Shown here one piece after another: positions 54,587-64,000 of a stretch of DNA of 64,000 bases (positions within the stretch are counted from its first letter, which is position 1; every line of letters begins with the position of its first letter). The notes beneath the pieces are model-generated. The model was given only the letters and a program-made list of their open reading frames with translations. It made no database searches and was not told where the DNA came from. The position numbers and the translations under genes were made by a program. Where the stretch lies: the NCBI GenBank assembly GCA_016195085.1, contig JACQAG010000039.1, positions 62,001-126,000 on the forward strand. The letters run 5' to 3'. The DNA is from Pseudomonadota bacterium. GTDB taxonomy: Bacteria; Pseudomonadota; Alphaproteobacteria; SHVZ01.

Positions 54587-55422
54587 ACGAGTTCTGGCGC
54601 CGCTATCGGCAGAACCGCGGCGGCGTCATCGGCCTTGCCGTGCTCATGATCGTGATCCTGGTGGCAGCGCTGGCGCCCATCGCCTACCCCGCGGGCCCGT
54701 GGGAGATGGCCGGCGCACCCTTCGAGCGTCCCTTCGGCCGGGAGTTTCCGCTCGGCACCGACATGCTCGGCCGCGACATCACCGCCGGCATCGTCCATGG
54801 CGCGCGTGTCTCCTTGATGCTGGGCGTGATCTCGACCTTGGTGGCGGTCAGCCTCGGCATCGTGCTCGGCGCCTTTGCCGGCTATTACGGCGGCGTGGTC
54901 GACGATGCCCTGATGCGCTTCACCGAATTCTTCCAGACCATTCCCAGCTTCGTCTTCTCGGTGGTTCTGGTGGCGATCTTCCGGCCCTCGATCCGCTCGA
55001 TCATCGCCGCCATCGCCATCGTCAGCTGGCCGCCGGTCGCCCGCCTGGTGCGCGGCCAGTTCTTGAGCCTGCGGTCGCGGGAATTCGTCGAGGCGGCGAT
55101 CATCATCGGCCAATCCAATCTCCGCATCATCTGGACGCAGATCCTGCCGAACGCGATCTCCCCCATCATCGTCACCGCCTCGCTCAATGTGGCCTCGGCG
55201 ATCCTGCTCGAATCCGCCTTGAGCTTCCTCGGCCTGGGCGATCCCAATCTCATGAGCTGGGGCTACATGATCGGGGCGAGCCGCACCGTCATCCGCACGG
55301 CCTGGTGGATGAGCACGTTTCCCGGCATCGCCATTTTCCTCGCCGTGCTGGCCCTCAATCTGGTGGGCGAAGGCTTGAACGACGCGCTCAATCCGCGCCT
55401 GGCAAGGCAGAGCCGGCCATGA
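54583..55422 (+). CDS. Dpp-type ABC transporter permease 2 (DppC-like), system 2
   Basis: 279-aa permease: GGVIGLAVLMIVILVAALAP first helix, the DppC signature PLGTDMLGRDITAGIVHG, and EAA loop EFVEAAIIIGQSNLRIIWTQIL. Both ends overlap neighbouring genes by 4 nt, so subunit ratios are probably set by translational coupling. Confidence 0.94.
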   Translation: MNEFWRRYRQNRGGVIGLAVLMIVILVAALAPIAYPAGPWEMAGAPFERPFGREFPLGTDMLGRDITAGIVHGARVSLMLGVISTLVAVSLGIVLGAFAGYYGGVVDDALMRFTEFFQTIPSFVFSVVLVAIFRPSIRSIIAAIAIVSWPPVARLVRGQFLSLRSREFVEAAIIIGQSNLRIIWTQILPNAISPIIVTASLNVASAILLESALSFLGLGDPNLMSWGYMIGASRTVIRTAWWMSTFPGIAIFLAVLALNLVGEGLNDALNPRLARQSRP

Positions 55423-57047
55423 CCCAGCCCCTCCTCGAAGTCGACGGCCTCACCGTCCGGCTGCCGCCGGGTGCCGACCGGCTCAATGCGGTCGAGGACG
55501 CGTCCTTTACGCTCTCGGCCAACGAGATCCTCTGCATCGTCGGCGAGTCGGGCTCGGGCAAGTCGCTGACCGCGGCCGCGGTCATGGGCCTCTTGCCGCG
55601 GCCGGGTGTCAGCGCGACCCAAGGCCGCATCCAATTCGAGGGCGAGGATCTGCTGGCGCTCTCCGAGTCCCGCATGCGCCAGATCCGCGGCCAACGCATC
55701 GCCATGATCTTCCAGGAGCCGATGAGCGCGCTCAACCCGGTCATGCGCATCGGCGAGCAGGTGGCCGAGGTCCTAGAGGCCCACGGAAATCCGAGTGCGG
55801 CCGAGGCCCATGCCCGCGTCCTCGAGCTCCTGGCGGCGGTCGGCTTACCGGACCCGACGCTGCTGGCGGAAACCTATCCCTTCCGCTTGTCCGGCGGGCA
55901 GCGGCAAAGGGTGATGATCGCCATCGCTCTCGCTCTCAATCCGGCGATCCTCATTGCCGACGAGCCGACCACGGCGCTCGACGTCACCACCCAGGCGCAG
56001 ATCCTCGACCTCATCCGCAGCATCCAGGCCGAGCGGCAGATGGGCGTCCTGTTCATCACCCATGATTTCGGCGTGGTGGCCGACATCGCCCAGCGCGTGG
56101 CTGTCATGCAGCACGGGCGCATCGTCGAGCAGGGCGACAAGCGGACGGTCCTCGACCATCCGAGCCATGCCTATACGCGCTCGCTGATCGCCGCCGTGCC
56201 GCGCCTGAAGCCGCCGGCACCCCGCATGCTCGACGGCGCGCCCGTCGTCTTGTCCGCCCAGGGTTTGCGCAAGATCTACCGGTCCGGCGGCGGCTTCTTT
56301 CGCCCGCACCGGGTGGTGGAGGCGGTCAAGAATGTGAGCCTCACCATCCGCAAGGGCGAGACCTTGGGTCTGGTTGGCGAGTCGGGATCCGGCAAGACCA
56401 CGGTCGGGCGCTGCCTGGTGCGGCTCATCGAGGCCGATGGCGGCGCCATCAGCTTCCATGGCGTCGATCTCCGCCGGCTCACGCGCCGGGCCCTTCGCCC
56501 CTATCGCCAGCGCATCCAGATGGTCTTCCAGGACCCCTATGCCTCGCTCAATCCACGGCACAAGGTCGGCCACATCATCATGGCCGGCCCCCGTGCCTTC
56601 GGCGCCACGCAAGCCGAAGCCTCGATCCGCGCGGCCGAGCTGTTGCGGCTGGTGGGCCTCGATCCGGCCTCCGCCGAGCGCTATCCCCACGAGTTCTCCG
56701 GCGGCCAGCGCCAGCGCATCGGTGTCGCCCGGGCATTGGCCCTGGATCCGGAGCTGTTGGTGGCGGACGAGCCCGTCTCCGCCCTCGACGTCTCGGTGCA
56801 GGCGCAGATCCTGGATCTCCTCGACGACATCCGCCGCCGGCTCGACCTCGCGATGCTGTTCATCACCCATGACCTCCGGGTGGCGGCCCAGATCTGCGAC
56901 CGGGTGGCGGTCATGCACAAGGGCGAGATCGTCGAAGAGGGACCGACGGCCGGGATCTTCGGCGACCCGCGGCACGCTTACACGCAGACGCTGATCGCGT
57001 CCATTCCAGGCAAGGACTGGACGGCCTCGGCAGCGACGAATGGGTAA
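55419..57047 (+). CDS. Fused double ATP-binding protein of Dpp-type ABC transporter, system 2
   Basis: 542-aa protein joining DppD-like and DppF-like ATPases in one chain, as in GsiA/YejF. Module 1: Walker A GESGSGKS near 42-49, [21 protein letters not shown]. Module 2: Walker A GESGSGKT near 320-327, [21 protein letters not shown]. The oligopeptide C-terminal extension is nearly absent from both modules. It ends the second import operon. Confidence 0.95.
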   Translation: MTQPLLEVDGLTVRLPPGADRLNAVEDASFTLSANEILCIVGESGSGKSLTAAAVMGLLPRPGVSATQGRIQFEGEDLLALSESRMRQIRGQRIAMIFQEPMSALNPVMRIGEQVAEVLEAHGNPSAAEAHARVLELLAAVGLPDPTLLAETYPFRLSGGQRQRVMIAIALALNPAILIADEPTTALDVTTQAQILDLIRSIQAERQMGVLFITHDFGVVADIAQRVAVMQHGRIVEQGDKRTVLDHPSHAYTRSLIAAVPRLKPPAPRMLDGAPVVLSAQGLRKIYRSGGGFFRPHRVVEAVKNVSLTIRKGETLGLVGESGSGKTTVGRCLVRLIEADGGAISFHGVDLRRLTRRALRPYRQRIQMVFQDPYASLNPRHKVGHIIMAGPRAFGATQAEASIRAAELLRLVGLDPASAERYPHEFSGGQRQRIGVARALALDPELLVADEPVSALDVSVQAQILDLLDDIRRRLDLAMLFITHDLRVAAQICDRVAVMHKGEIVEEGPTAGIFGDPRHAYTQTLIASIPGKDWTASAATNG

Positions 57048-57191
57048 ACTCACATTAGCCGAAATGAGCAAGCCGCGAGCCTTGCTCCCACCACGCCGCA
57101 AGGCGTATCAACCCAAAGAGCTCCAATCGCCGCTGGATGAAACGTCAGCGGCAAGTCAGCTTGATCGGACAAATCAGCGTTAGGAAAGACG

Positions 57192-57416
57192 ATGGCCAGC
57201 GACGATAAGAAAGTTAAAACGGACACCGCTCCAAAAAATGAAGCCCCTGCGAAGATCGAGAGCACTTCAGGTGCAGACTCATCCAAGTCTGAAGGGGGCG
57301 GCGAGACAGCGTCCGCCCAACCCTCCGGCTATAGCAGGGGCGAGGGTCAGAAACCGGTTTCCGAAGCCTATAAGGGTAACTGGAACGCGATATTCTCGAA
57401 GAAGAAGAAGCGATGA
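57192..57416 (+). CDS. Small hypothetical protein, disordered and Lys-rich
   Basis: 74-aa protein with low-complexity, Ser/Glu/Lys-rich residues 1-50 and a basic C-terminus (NWNAIFSKKKKR). TAGGAAAG precedes the ATG. No family assigned; similar short proteins with a YSRGEGQKPV...NWNAIF ending occur, as far as I recall, in other alphaproteobacteria. Base composition here is less GC-rich than in the flanking operons. Confidence 0.6.
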   Translation: MASDDKKVKTDTAPKNEAPAKIESTSGADSSKSEGGGETASAQPSGYSRGEGQKPVSEAYKGNWNAIFSKKKKR

Positions 57417-57605
57417 TTCGAGCAAGGGAGCGGGTGTAGCCCGCGTGAAGGCTCGTGCATGCTGCCTTCAGGTCAATCGCGTCGAAACCCTGACATTGCA
57501 GGTCTGTCCGCTTGACTCCTCATGGCGGGACAAGCGGCCCGCTGCGGCTCATGCCGCGAGCGAATATTTTGCGTGCCGGGCGATGCCCCGTGAACTGAGG
57601 GTTAT
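57417..57605. other. Intergenic region with no gene recognised
   Basis: Open frames here have no family resemblance or ribosome site. The phrase TCTGTCCGCTTGACTCCTC resembles decayed intergenic repeats of alphaproteobacteria, a loose impression only. The two-hairpin element follows directly. Confidence 0.4.
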
Positions 57606-57726
57606 CTAGTGTCCCGCCCCAGAAATTCGTCAGCGAATTTCTGGGACAAGCGGGCCACTAATCTATTGAATCTAGTGTGATTCAGATTCCGAAGTTCGGA
57701 TACGAACTTCGGAATCATCACACTAG
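57606..57726. repeat. Two-hairpin palindromic element containing the ppc stop codon
   Basis: Hairpin 1: CCCAGAAATTCG/CGAATTTCTGGG with loop TCAG (57618-57645), enclosed by AGTGTCCCGC/GCGGGCCACT (one mismatch). Hairpin 2: GATTCCGAAGTTCG/CGAACTTCGGAATC with loop GATA (57685-57716), enclosed by CTAGTGTGAT/ATCACACTAG (57672-57726). Both hairpins have the same nested plan and CTAGTG ends. The ppc TAG lies in the outer arm of hairpin 2, so it probably also ends the ppc transcript. Confidence 0.85.
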
Positions 57727-60485
57727 CCGCTATTGCGCAATCCGGCGGCAATTCCATTGATCGAGAGATGGATGCCCTGCACGACGCTCTCGTCGGATAC
57801 GCCGGCGCGGTGGCGTTGGAGCAACTCGATCTGAACATGATTGAGTGGATCGATATAAGGAAATCGGTTGCGTATTGAACGCGCGAGCAAGGGGTTTCTC
57901 TCGAGCAATGTCTTTTGTTCCGTTATCTCCAGCACCCCCCGTATGGACTCATCCCACTCGGTGCGAAGGCGGTCGAAGATCCCCTCACGCAGGTCCGAAT
58001 CCGACACCAACTCGGCATAGCGAGAGGCGACCGCGATATCGCTCTTGGCCAGAACCATGTCCATGTTCGATAACATGGTCGTGAAAAATGGCCAGTCGCG
58101 ATACATAGCCTTGAGCGTCGCCATGCCGTCGTCTGGATGGCTATTGACCCAACTCCTGACCGCCGACCCAAAGCCATACCAGCCCGGAAGCATCAGGCGG
58201 CATTGCGACCAGCTAAATACCCAAGGAATCGCCCGCAAGTCCTCGATGCGCTTGGAACCCGTGCGCGACGCCGGGCGACTTCCGATATTGAGATTGGCGA
58301 TCTCGCCAATGACCGTCGCCTCGCGGAAATAGCGCTCGAAGCCCTCCGTCTCATAAACCAAGCTGCGGTACTCTCGGAAGGCATGGTCCGAGAGCTCATC
58401 CATCGCCCTGAGGTATTCAGCTCGGGGACCGGGCCGCTGCGAGGCCAGCAGCGTCGCCTCCAGCGTGGCTGCGGCCAAAGTCTCCAAATTGCGTCGGCCG
58501 ACCTCGGCATTCGAATATTTGGCGGCGATCACCTCACCTTGCTCGGTGATTCGGATGGCCCCCTGCATCGCACCGGCCGGCTGAGCGAGGATTGCCTGGT
58601 AGCTCGGCCCGCCGCCGCGTCCCACGGAGCCGCCGCGGCCATGAAACAGCCGCAGGCCGACGTTGTGGCGCCGATAGGTATCGATCAGCGCGAGCTCGGC
58701 CTTGTACAGCTCCCAGGTCGAGGTCAAATAGCCGCCATCCTTGTTGCTGTCCGAGTAGCCGAGCATGACCTCCTGGACGTTGCCGCGGGACGCAAGCAGC
58801 CGGCGATACTCCGGCTGCTGGAACAACGTCTCCATGACATCGCCGCACCTCCGGAGATCACCGATCGTTTCGAACAGCGGGACGACGTCGACATCCAGCC
58901 TGCCTTCACGGGGACGCAACAGCCCCACTTCCTTCAGCAGCACCGCCACTTCGAGAATGTCGGACGCGCTATCCGCTTTGGAAATGATGTAATGGGGAAC
59001 CGACGCCCTTCCGTACAGAAGCTGCCCGTCGGCCGCGGCCCGAATAATCGCAAGTTCCGCCACCGTCTCATCCGAATAAGGCAGATGCGCCGACACGAGC
59101 GGCCGGGGAGACCCGATCTCCGCAAGCAGAAGCGGGACACGGTCGTCTTCGTCGAGCGCCCGATAGTTCGCGCTCAATCCAACCGTAGCGAAGAGCTCGC
59201 TTATCACGCGCTCGTGCACGTCGGAGTTCTGGCGCAGGTCGATAGGCGTGAGATGAAATCCAAAGACATCGACAGCGCGGCGCAGCAGCCGCAGCCGGCC
59301 CCGGGCTAAACTTGAAGAACCGTTGATGGTCAGCGAGTCAGAGAGGACATCCAGGTCCTCCAGAAGCTCCGCGGCGCTCGCATAAGCTGAGGCGACGCCG
59401 ACGACGGGCCGGGTCGCCTCGATCCCGCCAAGCGCTCGGGCAGTTGGAGCCAAGCGGGCATAGATACCGGCGATGGCGCGTCGATAGGGCTCGTTCTGGC
59501 GATGTGGCGAGCGATCAGGAGATATTTCGGCCAACCGACGCACGGCGTCCGAGACCCGCACCATCCGGCCATCGAGCGACAGTTCCCCGCCTAACCGATG
59601 AACCTCCTCTAGATAGAACAGGAACACCCGTTCGCTCTGCATGCGCAGGGCTTGGCTCAGAACGTCGGCCGTCACGAACGGATTCCCGTCGCGATCGCCC
59701 CCGATCCAGCTGCCGACCCGCAGGAACGAGGGCACGTCGAGACCCTCCCACGCGGGATCGATCGCCCCGAATTGGTCTTCGAGGTCGGCATAAAAGCGCG
59801 GCAGCTCGCGAAGAAACGTGTGGTCATAATAGGCGAGGCCGTTCGCCACCTCGTCAAGGACCGCGAGGCGCGTCCCGCGTAGAATGCTGGTCTGCCACAG
59901 GCTGAGGACTGCCCGGCGCAGCGCCCGGCGGTTTGCCGTCAGCTCCTCCGGAGTGAATTGCACGCGATCACGCTCATCGAGCAGCTTCGCGATCTCCATT
60001 TCACGGTCGATGGAGCTTTGACGGCGAATTTCCGTTGGATGGGCCGTCAAGACCGGGCTGCAAAGAGCGGCCTTGAAGAATGCTTGCAACGCCGCCCGTG
60101 AGAGGCGCGTGTCCTTGGCGTGGGCGAGCGCGTATGCCATCGTGCCTTCGCGAGGCGCTGCGTTGGCCATCGCGTACGCCCGGCTCCGGCGGATGTGGTG
60201 CTGGTCTTCGGCGATGTTGGCCAAATGCGAGAAATAGCCGAACGCGCGGATGATCCGGATGGCTTGATCGTCCGGCAGGCTGCTGATGATCGTCTGGAGT
60301 TCCTTGCGCGCCGTGTCGTCGGCATCGCGGTGGAACCGAAGCGCGGTCTGGCGGATGCGCTCGATGAACTCGAATGTCTGCTCGCCTTCTTGGGCGCGCA
60401 CCGTTTCGCCAAGGATACGGCCAAGGAGCCGTATATCGTACCGGAGCGGCGCATCCTTGTCCGACGTCTGAATCGACTGTTTCAT
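57723..60485 (-). CDS. ppc: Phosphoenolpyruvate carboxylase
   Basis: 920-aa anaplerotic enzyme making oxaloacetate from PEP and bicarbonate. The catalytic His149 is in [14 protein letters not shown], the second signature [15 protein letters not shown] surrounds residue 582, and the glycine-rich loop [14 protein letters not shown] follows. The C-terminus reads AAGLRNSG where most enzymes end RNTG. Length is normal. No Shine-Dalgarno sequence is visible before the ATG. The stop codon lies inside a hairpin of a palindromic element. Confidence 0.96.
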   Translation of the reverse strand: MKQSIQTSDKDAPLRYDIRLLGRILGETVRAQEGEQTFEFIERIRQTALRFHRDADDTARKELQTIISSLPDDQAIRIIRAFGYFSHLANIAEDQHHIRRSRAYAMANAAPREGTMAYALAHAKDTRLSRAALQAFFKAALCSPVLTAHPTEIRRQSSIDREMEIAKLLDERDRVQFTPEELTANRRALRRAVLSLWQTSILRGTRLAVLDEVANGLAYYDHTFLRELPRFYADLEDQFGAIDPAWEGLDVPSFLRVGSWIGGDRDGNPFVTADVLSQALRMQSERVFLFYLEEVHRLGGELSLDGRMVRVSDAVRRLAEISPDRSPHRQNEPYRRAIAGIYARLAPTARALGGIEATRPVVGVASAYASAAELLEDLDVLSDSLTINGSSSLARGRLRLLRRAVDVFGFHLTPIDLRQNSDVHERVISELFATVGLSANYRALDEDDRVPLLLAEIGSPRPLVSAHLPYSDETVAELAIIRAAADGQLLYGRASVPHYIISKADSASDILEVAVLLKEVGLLRPREGRLDVDVVPLFETIGDLRRCGDVMETLFQQPEYRRLLASRGNVQEVMLGYSDSNKDGGYLTSTWELYKAELALIDTYRRHNVGLRLFHGRGGSVGRGGGPSYQAILAQPAGAMQGAIRITEQGEVIAAKYSNAEVGRRNLETLAAATLEATLLASQRPGPRAEYLRAMDELSDHAFREYRSLVYETEGFERYFREATVIGEIANLNIGSRPASRTGSKRIEDLRAIPWVFSWSQCRLMLPGWYGFGSAVRSWVNSHPDDGMATLKAMYRDWPFFTTMLSNMDMVLAKSDIAVASRYAELVSDSDLREGIFDRLRTEWDESIRGVLEITEQKTLLERNPLLARSIRNRFPYIDPLNHVQIELLQRHRAGVSDESVVQGIHLSINGIAAGLRNSG

Positions 60486-60881
60486 AGTATGGGTAGTTGT
60501 AGCGTGGCGATCGGCGCAGGTCGATCCGAACCAATTCGCCCGTTGCGAGGCTGATGCCCGCCGAGGGTCAACCGCGTCGATTCACGGACTTTGCTGGTCT
60601 GGCCGCTCGCCTCTCAAAAGCGGAATGGTCGGCACGCTGCCGGTGCTGCAGCTTGGTGCTCGATGCAGACGGAACGGCCTGCTGCCGCAGATGTGCGGGT
60701 ATTCGATTGGCGCAATAGGAAAAGGCTCGTCCGAGACCGACAGGGCTATTGCACGCCGTAACCGTGACCCCTGCGGCGCCGCAAATTGTCGTGGAAAAGC
60801 TGTCGGTTAGAAAGCATCATGTCGTCGGCGACCGGTGCGTGGAAGCACGGCGGTCTCATCGGGTGGTGAGGGGGGGACCCG
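60486..60881. other. Divergent intergenic region between ppc and the hybrid kinase gene
   Basis: About 400 bp that should hold both promoters. A TACTAT just before the ppc ATG is too close to be its -10 unless the mRNA is leaderless. A 61-codon frame at 60625-60810 has no ribosome site and no family resemblance. I see no tRNA or other RNA gene. Confidence 0.45.
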
Positions 60882-63851
60882 GTGGCAGATTGGCAAAAAT
60901 CGGAAGACGCCGCTCGTCACAAGGAGGCGCAGCTTCGCGAGATTCTCGCGGCGAGTCCGATCGGCGTAATGATTTCCGGGCGCGGCGGGCGCCACCTATT
61001 CTCAAACGCGCGCTGGCGCGAACTCGGCTGCGTTCCGGACCATCTGGTCGAAGACCTCGACGTGCGGGTGTTCTTCAAATCCGATGAGGATCGCAAGCGC
61101 ATCGCCCGGATGCTTCGCGAGCAGGATCATGTGCGCGACGTTGAGATCGAAGTGCGGGCGCTTGATGGAACGCCGCGCTGGCTGCTGCTGACAATGGAGC
61201 GGGTCGCGTTCGAGGGCCAGCCGGCGATTCTGTCCTGGTATTATGACTACTCGGAACGCAAGCGCGTGGCGGAGGAGCTGCGGCTCGCAAAAGAGACCGC
61301 CGAGGCTCAAGGCGAAATCCTACGGGAGCGAACGCGGGCACTGTCCGCAGCGCTGGCGCAACAGACCGCGACGGGCGGGATCCTGCGCGCGATCGTCGCT
61401 TCCCCGACCGACAGCCGGCCGGTATTCGATACCATTCTCCTGAGCGCCGTCTCGCTTTGCGAAGCCGCCGCGGGCGCCCTATTCCTGTTCGATGGCGAAC
61501 GTCTGCACCTGGCCGCGGACCGAAACTATCCTGCCGCGGCACGGGCGGCGATGCAGCGCACGTTCCCCGTCGTGCCGAATCGCACCTCGCCCTCCGGCCA
61601 CGTCATTCTTGATGGCGCGATCCACAACATTCCCGACCTCACCCTGGAGGCCGGATACGCGATGTCATACGATCCGCAGACGCTCGGCGTGCGCGCCTGG
61701 CTCGGGGTGCCGATGATGCGCGACGGCGCACCCATGGGCGTGGTCGCCGTGCACCGCCCCCAGCCGGGTAGGTTTCCCGATACACAGGTGGATATGCTCC
61801 GAACCTTCTCCGACCAGGCGGTGATTGCGCTGGGTCATGCCCGCCTCTTCGAGGAGCTGCGCGTGGCCAAGGAGAAGGCCGAGGCGGCGACGCAGGCGAA
61901 ATCTACTTTCCTTGCCACCATGAGCCATGAGATCCGCACGCCGATGAACGGCGTGCTCGGCATGCTCGAGCTCCTGCAACAGACGCCGCTCAACACCGAG
62001 CAGCGCGAGCTCGCCGATGTAGTCCGTGATTCCTCCTCGTCTCTCCTCAAGATCATCGACGATGTTCTCGACTTCTCGAAGATCGAAGCCGGCCGGATCG
62101 AGATCGAGCGTGTGCCTATGTCGCCGCTCGTCGCCGTCGAAGGCGTCGCGGACGCGCTGGCGCCCCATGCGCAAAAGAAAAAATTGCTGCTCATCACCTT
62201 CGTCGACGCCTCGGTGCCGCCGACGGTCGAAGGTGATCCGGTGCGCCTGCGACAAGTCCTTTTCAACCTTGTCGGCAATGCGATCAAGTTCACCGAGCAG
62301 GGTGAGGTCGTCGTAAGAGTATCGGTCGACTCGTCGGCGCCCGGTGGAATGATGCTGCGCGCGGAGATAAGTGACACCGGCGTGGGGCTCTCCCAGGAAG
62401 CCAGCGCGCGGCTGTTCCAGCCTTTTGTTCAAGCCGACGGCTCTACCACACGCCGGTACGGGGGCACCGGATTAGGGCTGTCCATCTGCCGGGGGCTGAT
62501 CGAGCGCTTGGGTGGCGAGATTGGCGTCGACAGTATGCCGGGCGAGGGATCGACCTTCTGGTTCACGATGCTGGTCGGTGCAAGCACGGCCCCGGCTCCC
62601 GAAGAACCGGACCTCTCGGGCCTCACCATCCTGGTTATCGAAGACAATTGGACGGTTCAAGACGTGCTCAAGGCCTACCTGTCGATGGCCGGAGCACAAG
62701 TCGAAATCGCTCATAGCGCGGAGGCGGCACTCGACCTCCTCCGGCGCTATGCCGCGGCAGACATCGTGATCGATGCGCTCATCGCCGATCTGCGGCTTCC
62801 AGGCATGGACGCATTCGCCTTCCGTCGCGCCCTGGACGCAGAGCCCGGCCTGGGGCTGCGGCCTTGCCTCATGCTCACCGCATTCGACGAGCCCGGCCAG
62901 CGCGGTCGGGCGCTCGACTCCGGTTTCGCCGCTTACATGACAAAGCCGGTCAGGCGGGCAACGCTGCTTCGCGCCATAGCGGCGGCCTGCGGGCGTGGCC
63001 AAGGACTTGCCGACCACGGTCGTCTGGGTCTCGACCCAATAAAAATCGAGCCGCCGAGCCGGGACGAGGCTCTGGCATCGGGCGAGCTCATTCTGGTCGC
63101 CGAGGATAATCCGACTAATCAGTTGGTCATTACGCGCCAGCTCGCCCAGTTAGGCTGTGCTGCGGATCTAGCGGAGGACGGGATTGCGGCGCTCGCGCAT
63201 TTCCAGGCGATCCGTTACGGCCTCGTGATCACGGACATTCACATGCCGAAGATGGACGGTATGGAGCTCACCGCTGCGATCCGCCGACATGAGCACGCCG
63301 AGGGCCGGTCGCGCGTGCCCATCCTTGCCCTCACCGCCGATGTGCTCGTCAGCGAAGCCGAACGATACCTGGCGGCCGGTATGGATGATCACCTCAGCAA
63401 GCCGATCTCGCTTGCTCAGCTCCAGGATGCGCTTGCTCGTTGGCTGCCTAGAGCCTTGCCGCCGGCGGCTGCCTCGCCGACGCTCCCCGGTCCGCGGGCG
63501 GTTCTGCCTGGCGACGCCAAGATCCTCAATCTCGAGCAGATGCGCCAGAACTTCGGGGTGATCGATGGCGCCGTGATTGCGTTGCTCCGTCGTTACGTCG
63601 AGACCACGGCATCACTCCTTGCAGAAATCGAGCGCGCACTGTCCACGCGCAGCGTCGCCGAGGTTCGACACGCGGCGCATTCGGCCCTTGGCGCATCGCG
63701 CACGGCAGGGGCTGACGAGCTCGCCGCCATCTGTCGCGATCTGGAGATCGCAGTGGATGGAGAGGCTTGGGACGACGCGCGGGCATTGCAAGCGCAGCTT
63801 CGACCGGCTCTCGCGCGGGTGAAGGAGGCGGTGGTGGGTCTCGGCGCCTGA
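60882..63851 (+). CDS. Soluble hybrid histidine kinase (PAS-GAF-HisKA-HATPase-REC-REC-Hpt)
   Basis: 989-aa cytoplasmic kinase without membrane segments. PAS domain about 15-130, coiled coil, GAF domain about 165-325, HisKA with His349 ([20 protein letters not shown]), ATPase domain with N box [10 protein letters not shown] and G boxes SDTGVG and GGTGLGLSI, first receiver (about 581-703, Asp636 in [10 protein letters not shown]), second receiver (about 735-856, Asp785 in [11 protein letters not shown]), and a C-terminal Hpt domain with His933 in [14 protein letters not shown]. In the Hpt motif the usual Lys is replaced by Leu936. GTG start behind a GGGGGG stretch. A response regulator gene follows after 38 bp. 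Confidence 0.92.
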   Translation: MADWQKSEDAARHKEAQLREILAASPIGVMISGRGGRHLFSNARWRELGCVPDHLVEDLDVRVFFKSDEDRKRIARMLREQDHVRDVEIEVRALDGTPRWLLLTMERVAFEGQPAILSWYYDYSERKRVAEELRLAKETAEAQGEILRERTRALSAALAQQTATGGILRAIVASPTDSRPVFDTILLSAVSLCEAAAGALFLFDGERLHLAADRNYPAAARAAMQRTFPVVPNRTSPSGHVILDGAIHNIPDLTLEAGYAMSYDPQTLGVRAWLGVPMMRDGAPMGVVAVHRPQPGRFPDTQVDMLRTFSDQAVIALGHARLFEELRVAKEKAEAATQAKSTFLATMSHEIRTPMNGVLGMLELLQQTPLNTEQRELADVVRDSSSSLLKIIDDVLDFSKIEAGRIEIERVPMSPLVAVEGVADALAPHAQKKKLLLITFVDASVPPTVEGDPVRLRQVLFNLVGNAIKFTEQGEVVVRVSVDSSAPGGMMLRAEISDTGVGLSQEASARLFQPFVQADGSTTRRYGGTGLGLSICRGLIERLGGEIGVDSMPGEGSTFWFTMLVGASTAPAPEEPDLSGLTILVIEDNWTVQDVLKAYLSMAGAQVEIAHSAEAALDLLRRYAAADIVIDALIADLRLPGMDAFAFRRALDAEPGLGLRPCLMLTAFDEPGQRGRALDSGFAAYMTKPVRRATLLRAIAAACGRGQGLADHGRLGLDPIKIEPPSRDEALASGELILVAEDNPTNQLVITRQLAQLGCAADLAEDGIAALAHFQAIRYGLVITDIHMPKMDGMELTAAIRRHEHAEGRSRVPILALTADVLVSEAERYLAAGMDDHLSKPISLAQLQDALARWLPRALPPAAASPTLPGPRAVLPGDAKILNLEQMRQNFGVIDGAVIALLRRYVETTASLLAEIERALSTRSVAEVRHAAHSALGASRTAGADELAAICRDLEIAVDGEAWDDARALQAQLRPALARVKEAVVGLGA

Positions 63852-63889
63852 TCCGCAATGATCTCGCTCCGAATGAGAGGAGACTGAGT

Positions 63890-64000
63890 ATGGGCGTTGC
63901 AGTAGGGTCGATTCGCGTGCTGTTGATCGATGACAATGACTTCATGCGGGAGACGGTTGCCTCCATGCTGCGCGATATCGGGTTCCGGGACATTTCACAG
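63890..64000 (+). CDS. Response regulator receiver protein (partial, first 37 codons)
   Basis: CheY-like receiver start: IRVLLIDDNDFMRETVASML, with the acidic pair Asp-Asp that binds Mg2+. The rest lies beyond the right edge, so any output domain is unknown. GAGAGGAG is a strong ribosome site 7 nt upstream of the ATG. It is probably the target of the hybrid kinase encoded just before. Confidence 0.88.
   Translation, partial: MGVAVGSIRVLLIDDNDFMRETVASMLRDIGFRDISQ

Noticed and set aside
57064-57183. 39-codon frame (MSKPRALLPPRRKAYQ...) after the fused ATPase gene
   Set aside because: No clear ribosome site and no family; could be real but cannot be supported.
60625-60810. 61-codon frame between ppc and the hybrid kinase
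   Set aside because: No ribosome site, no motif and atypical composition; treated as intergenic.

Overview
The window is a GC-rich, gene-dense piece of an alphaproteobacterial chromosome. The evidence is a MipZ division ATPase, ClpS/ClpA, a short-form PHA phasin, a DUF4169 protein, Hpt phosphorelay parts and several palindromic intergenic repeats. Gene content suggests a soil or rhizosphere heterotroph of Rhodospirillales or Hyphomicrobiales type that lives on peptides and amino acids. I see no rRNA, tRNA, CRISPR array, prophage or intact insertion sequence.

Left part (1-25 kb). Minus-strand clpS-clpA (cut by the window edge) is followed by a phasin gene with a recognisable promoter flanked by PhaR-like operators, then a D-Ala-D-Ala carboxypeptidase with a SPOR domain. 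A minus-strand run follows: VWA protein, J-domain membrane protein, galU, ugd and manB/algC, supplying UDP-glucose, UDP-glucuronate and hexose-1-phosphates for surface polysaccharide. Next are a HigBA-type toxin pair, mipZ, a molybdopterin oxidoreductase, an FAD oxidoreductase-aminotransferase pair, a full-length Lhr helicase, a membrane histidine kinase facing an orphan Hpt protein, a Phd/VapC-type pair, a nucleoside hydrolase and an acyl-CoA synthetase.

Middle part (25-40 kb). This is the most distinctive region: three M81 (MlrC-like) metallopeptidases, a class II aldolase/adducin protein, a TIM-barrel protein, a diaminopropionate ammonia-lyase-like enzyme, and a complete Dpp-type ABC importer (binding protein, two permeases, two ATPases). 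I read it as an uptake and breakdown island for unusual peptides or amides; the substrate is unknown. Between the M81 genes lie a DUF4169 gene of 58 codons and a likely small RNA with a strong intrinsic terminator.

Right part (40-64 kb). A FitAB-type toxin pair, an FMN alpha-hydroxyacid dehydrogenase, bifunctional PutA, a secreted phospholipase C/phosphatase-like enzyme, a DUF1194 VWA protein, an overlapping trio (2OG-Fe(II) oxygenase, AruI-like ThDP decarboxylase, MFS transporter), a second Dpp-type importer with a fused double ATPase, PEP carboxylase, and a large soluble hybrid kinase (PAS-GAF-HK-REC-REC-Hpt) followed by a response regulator cut by the right edge.

Several intergenic regions carry repeated palindromes: three full C-rich elements with arms of about 22 bp, variants of these, two degenerate 'ACGGAG' elements, and a two-hairpin element that contains the ppc stop codon. 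They lie at operon ends and also inside operons.
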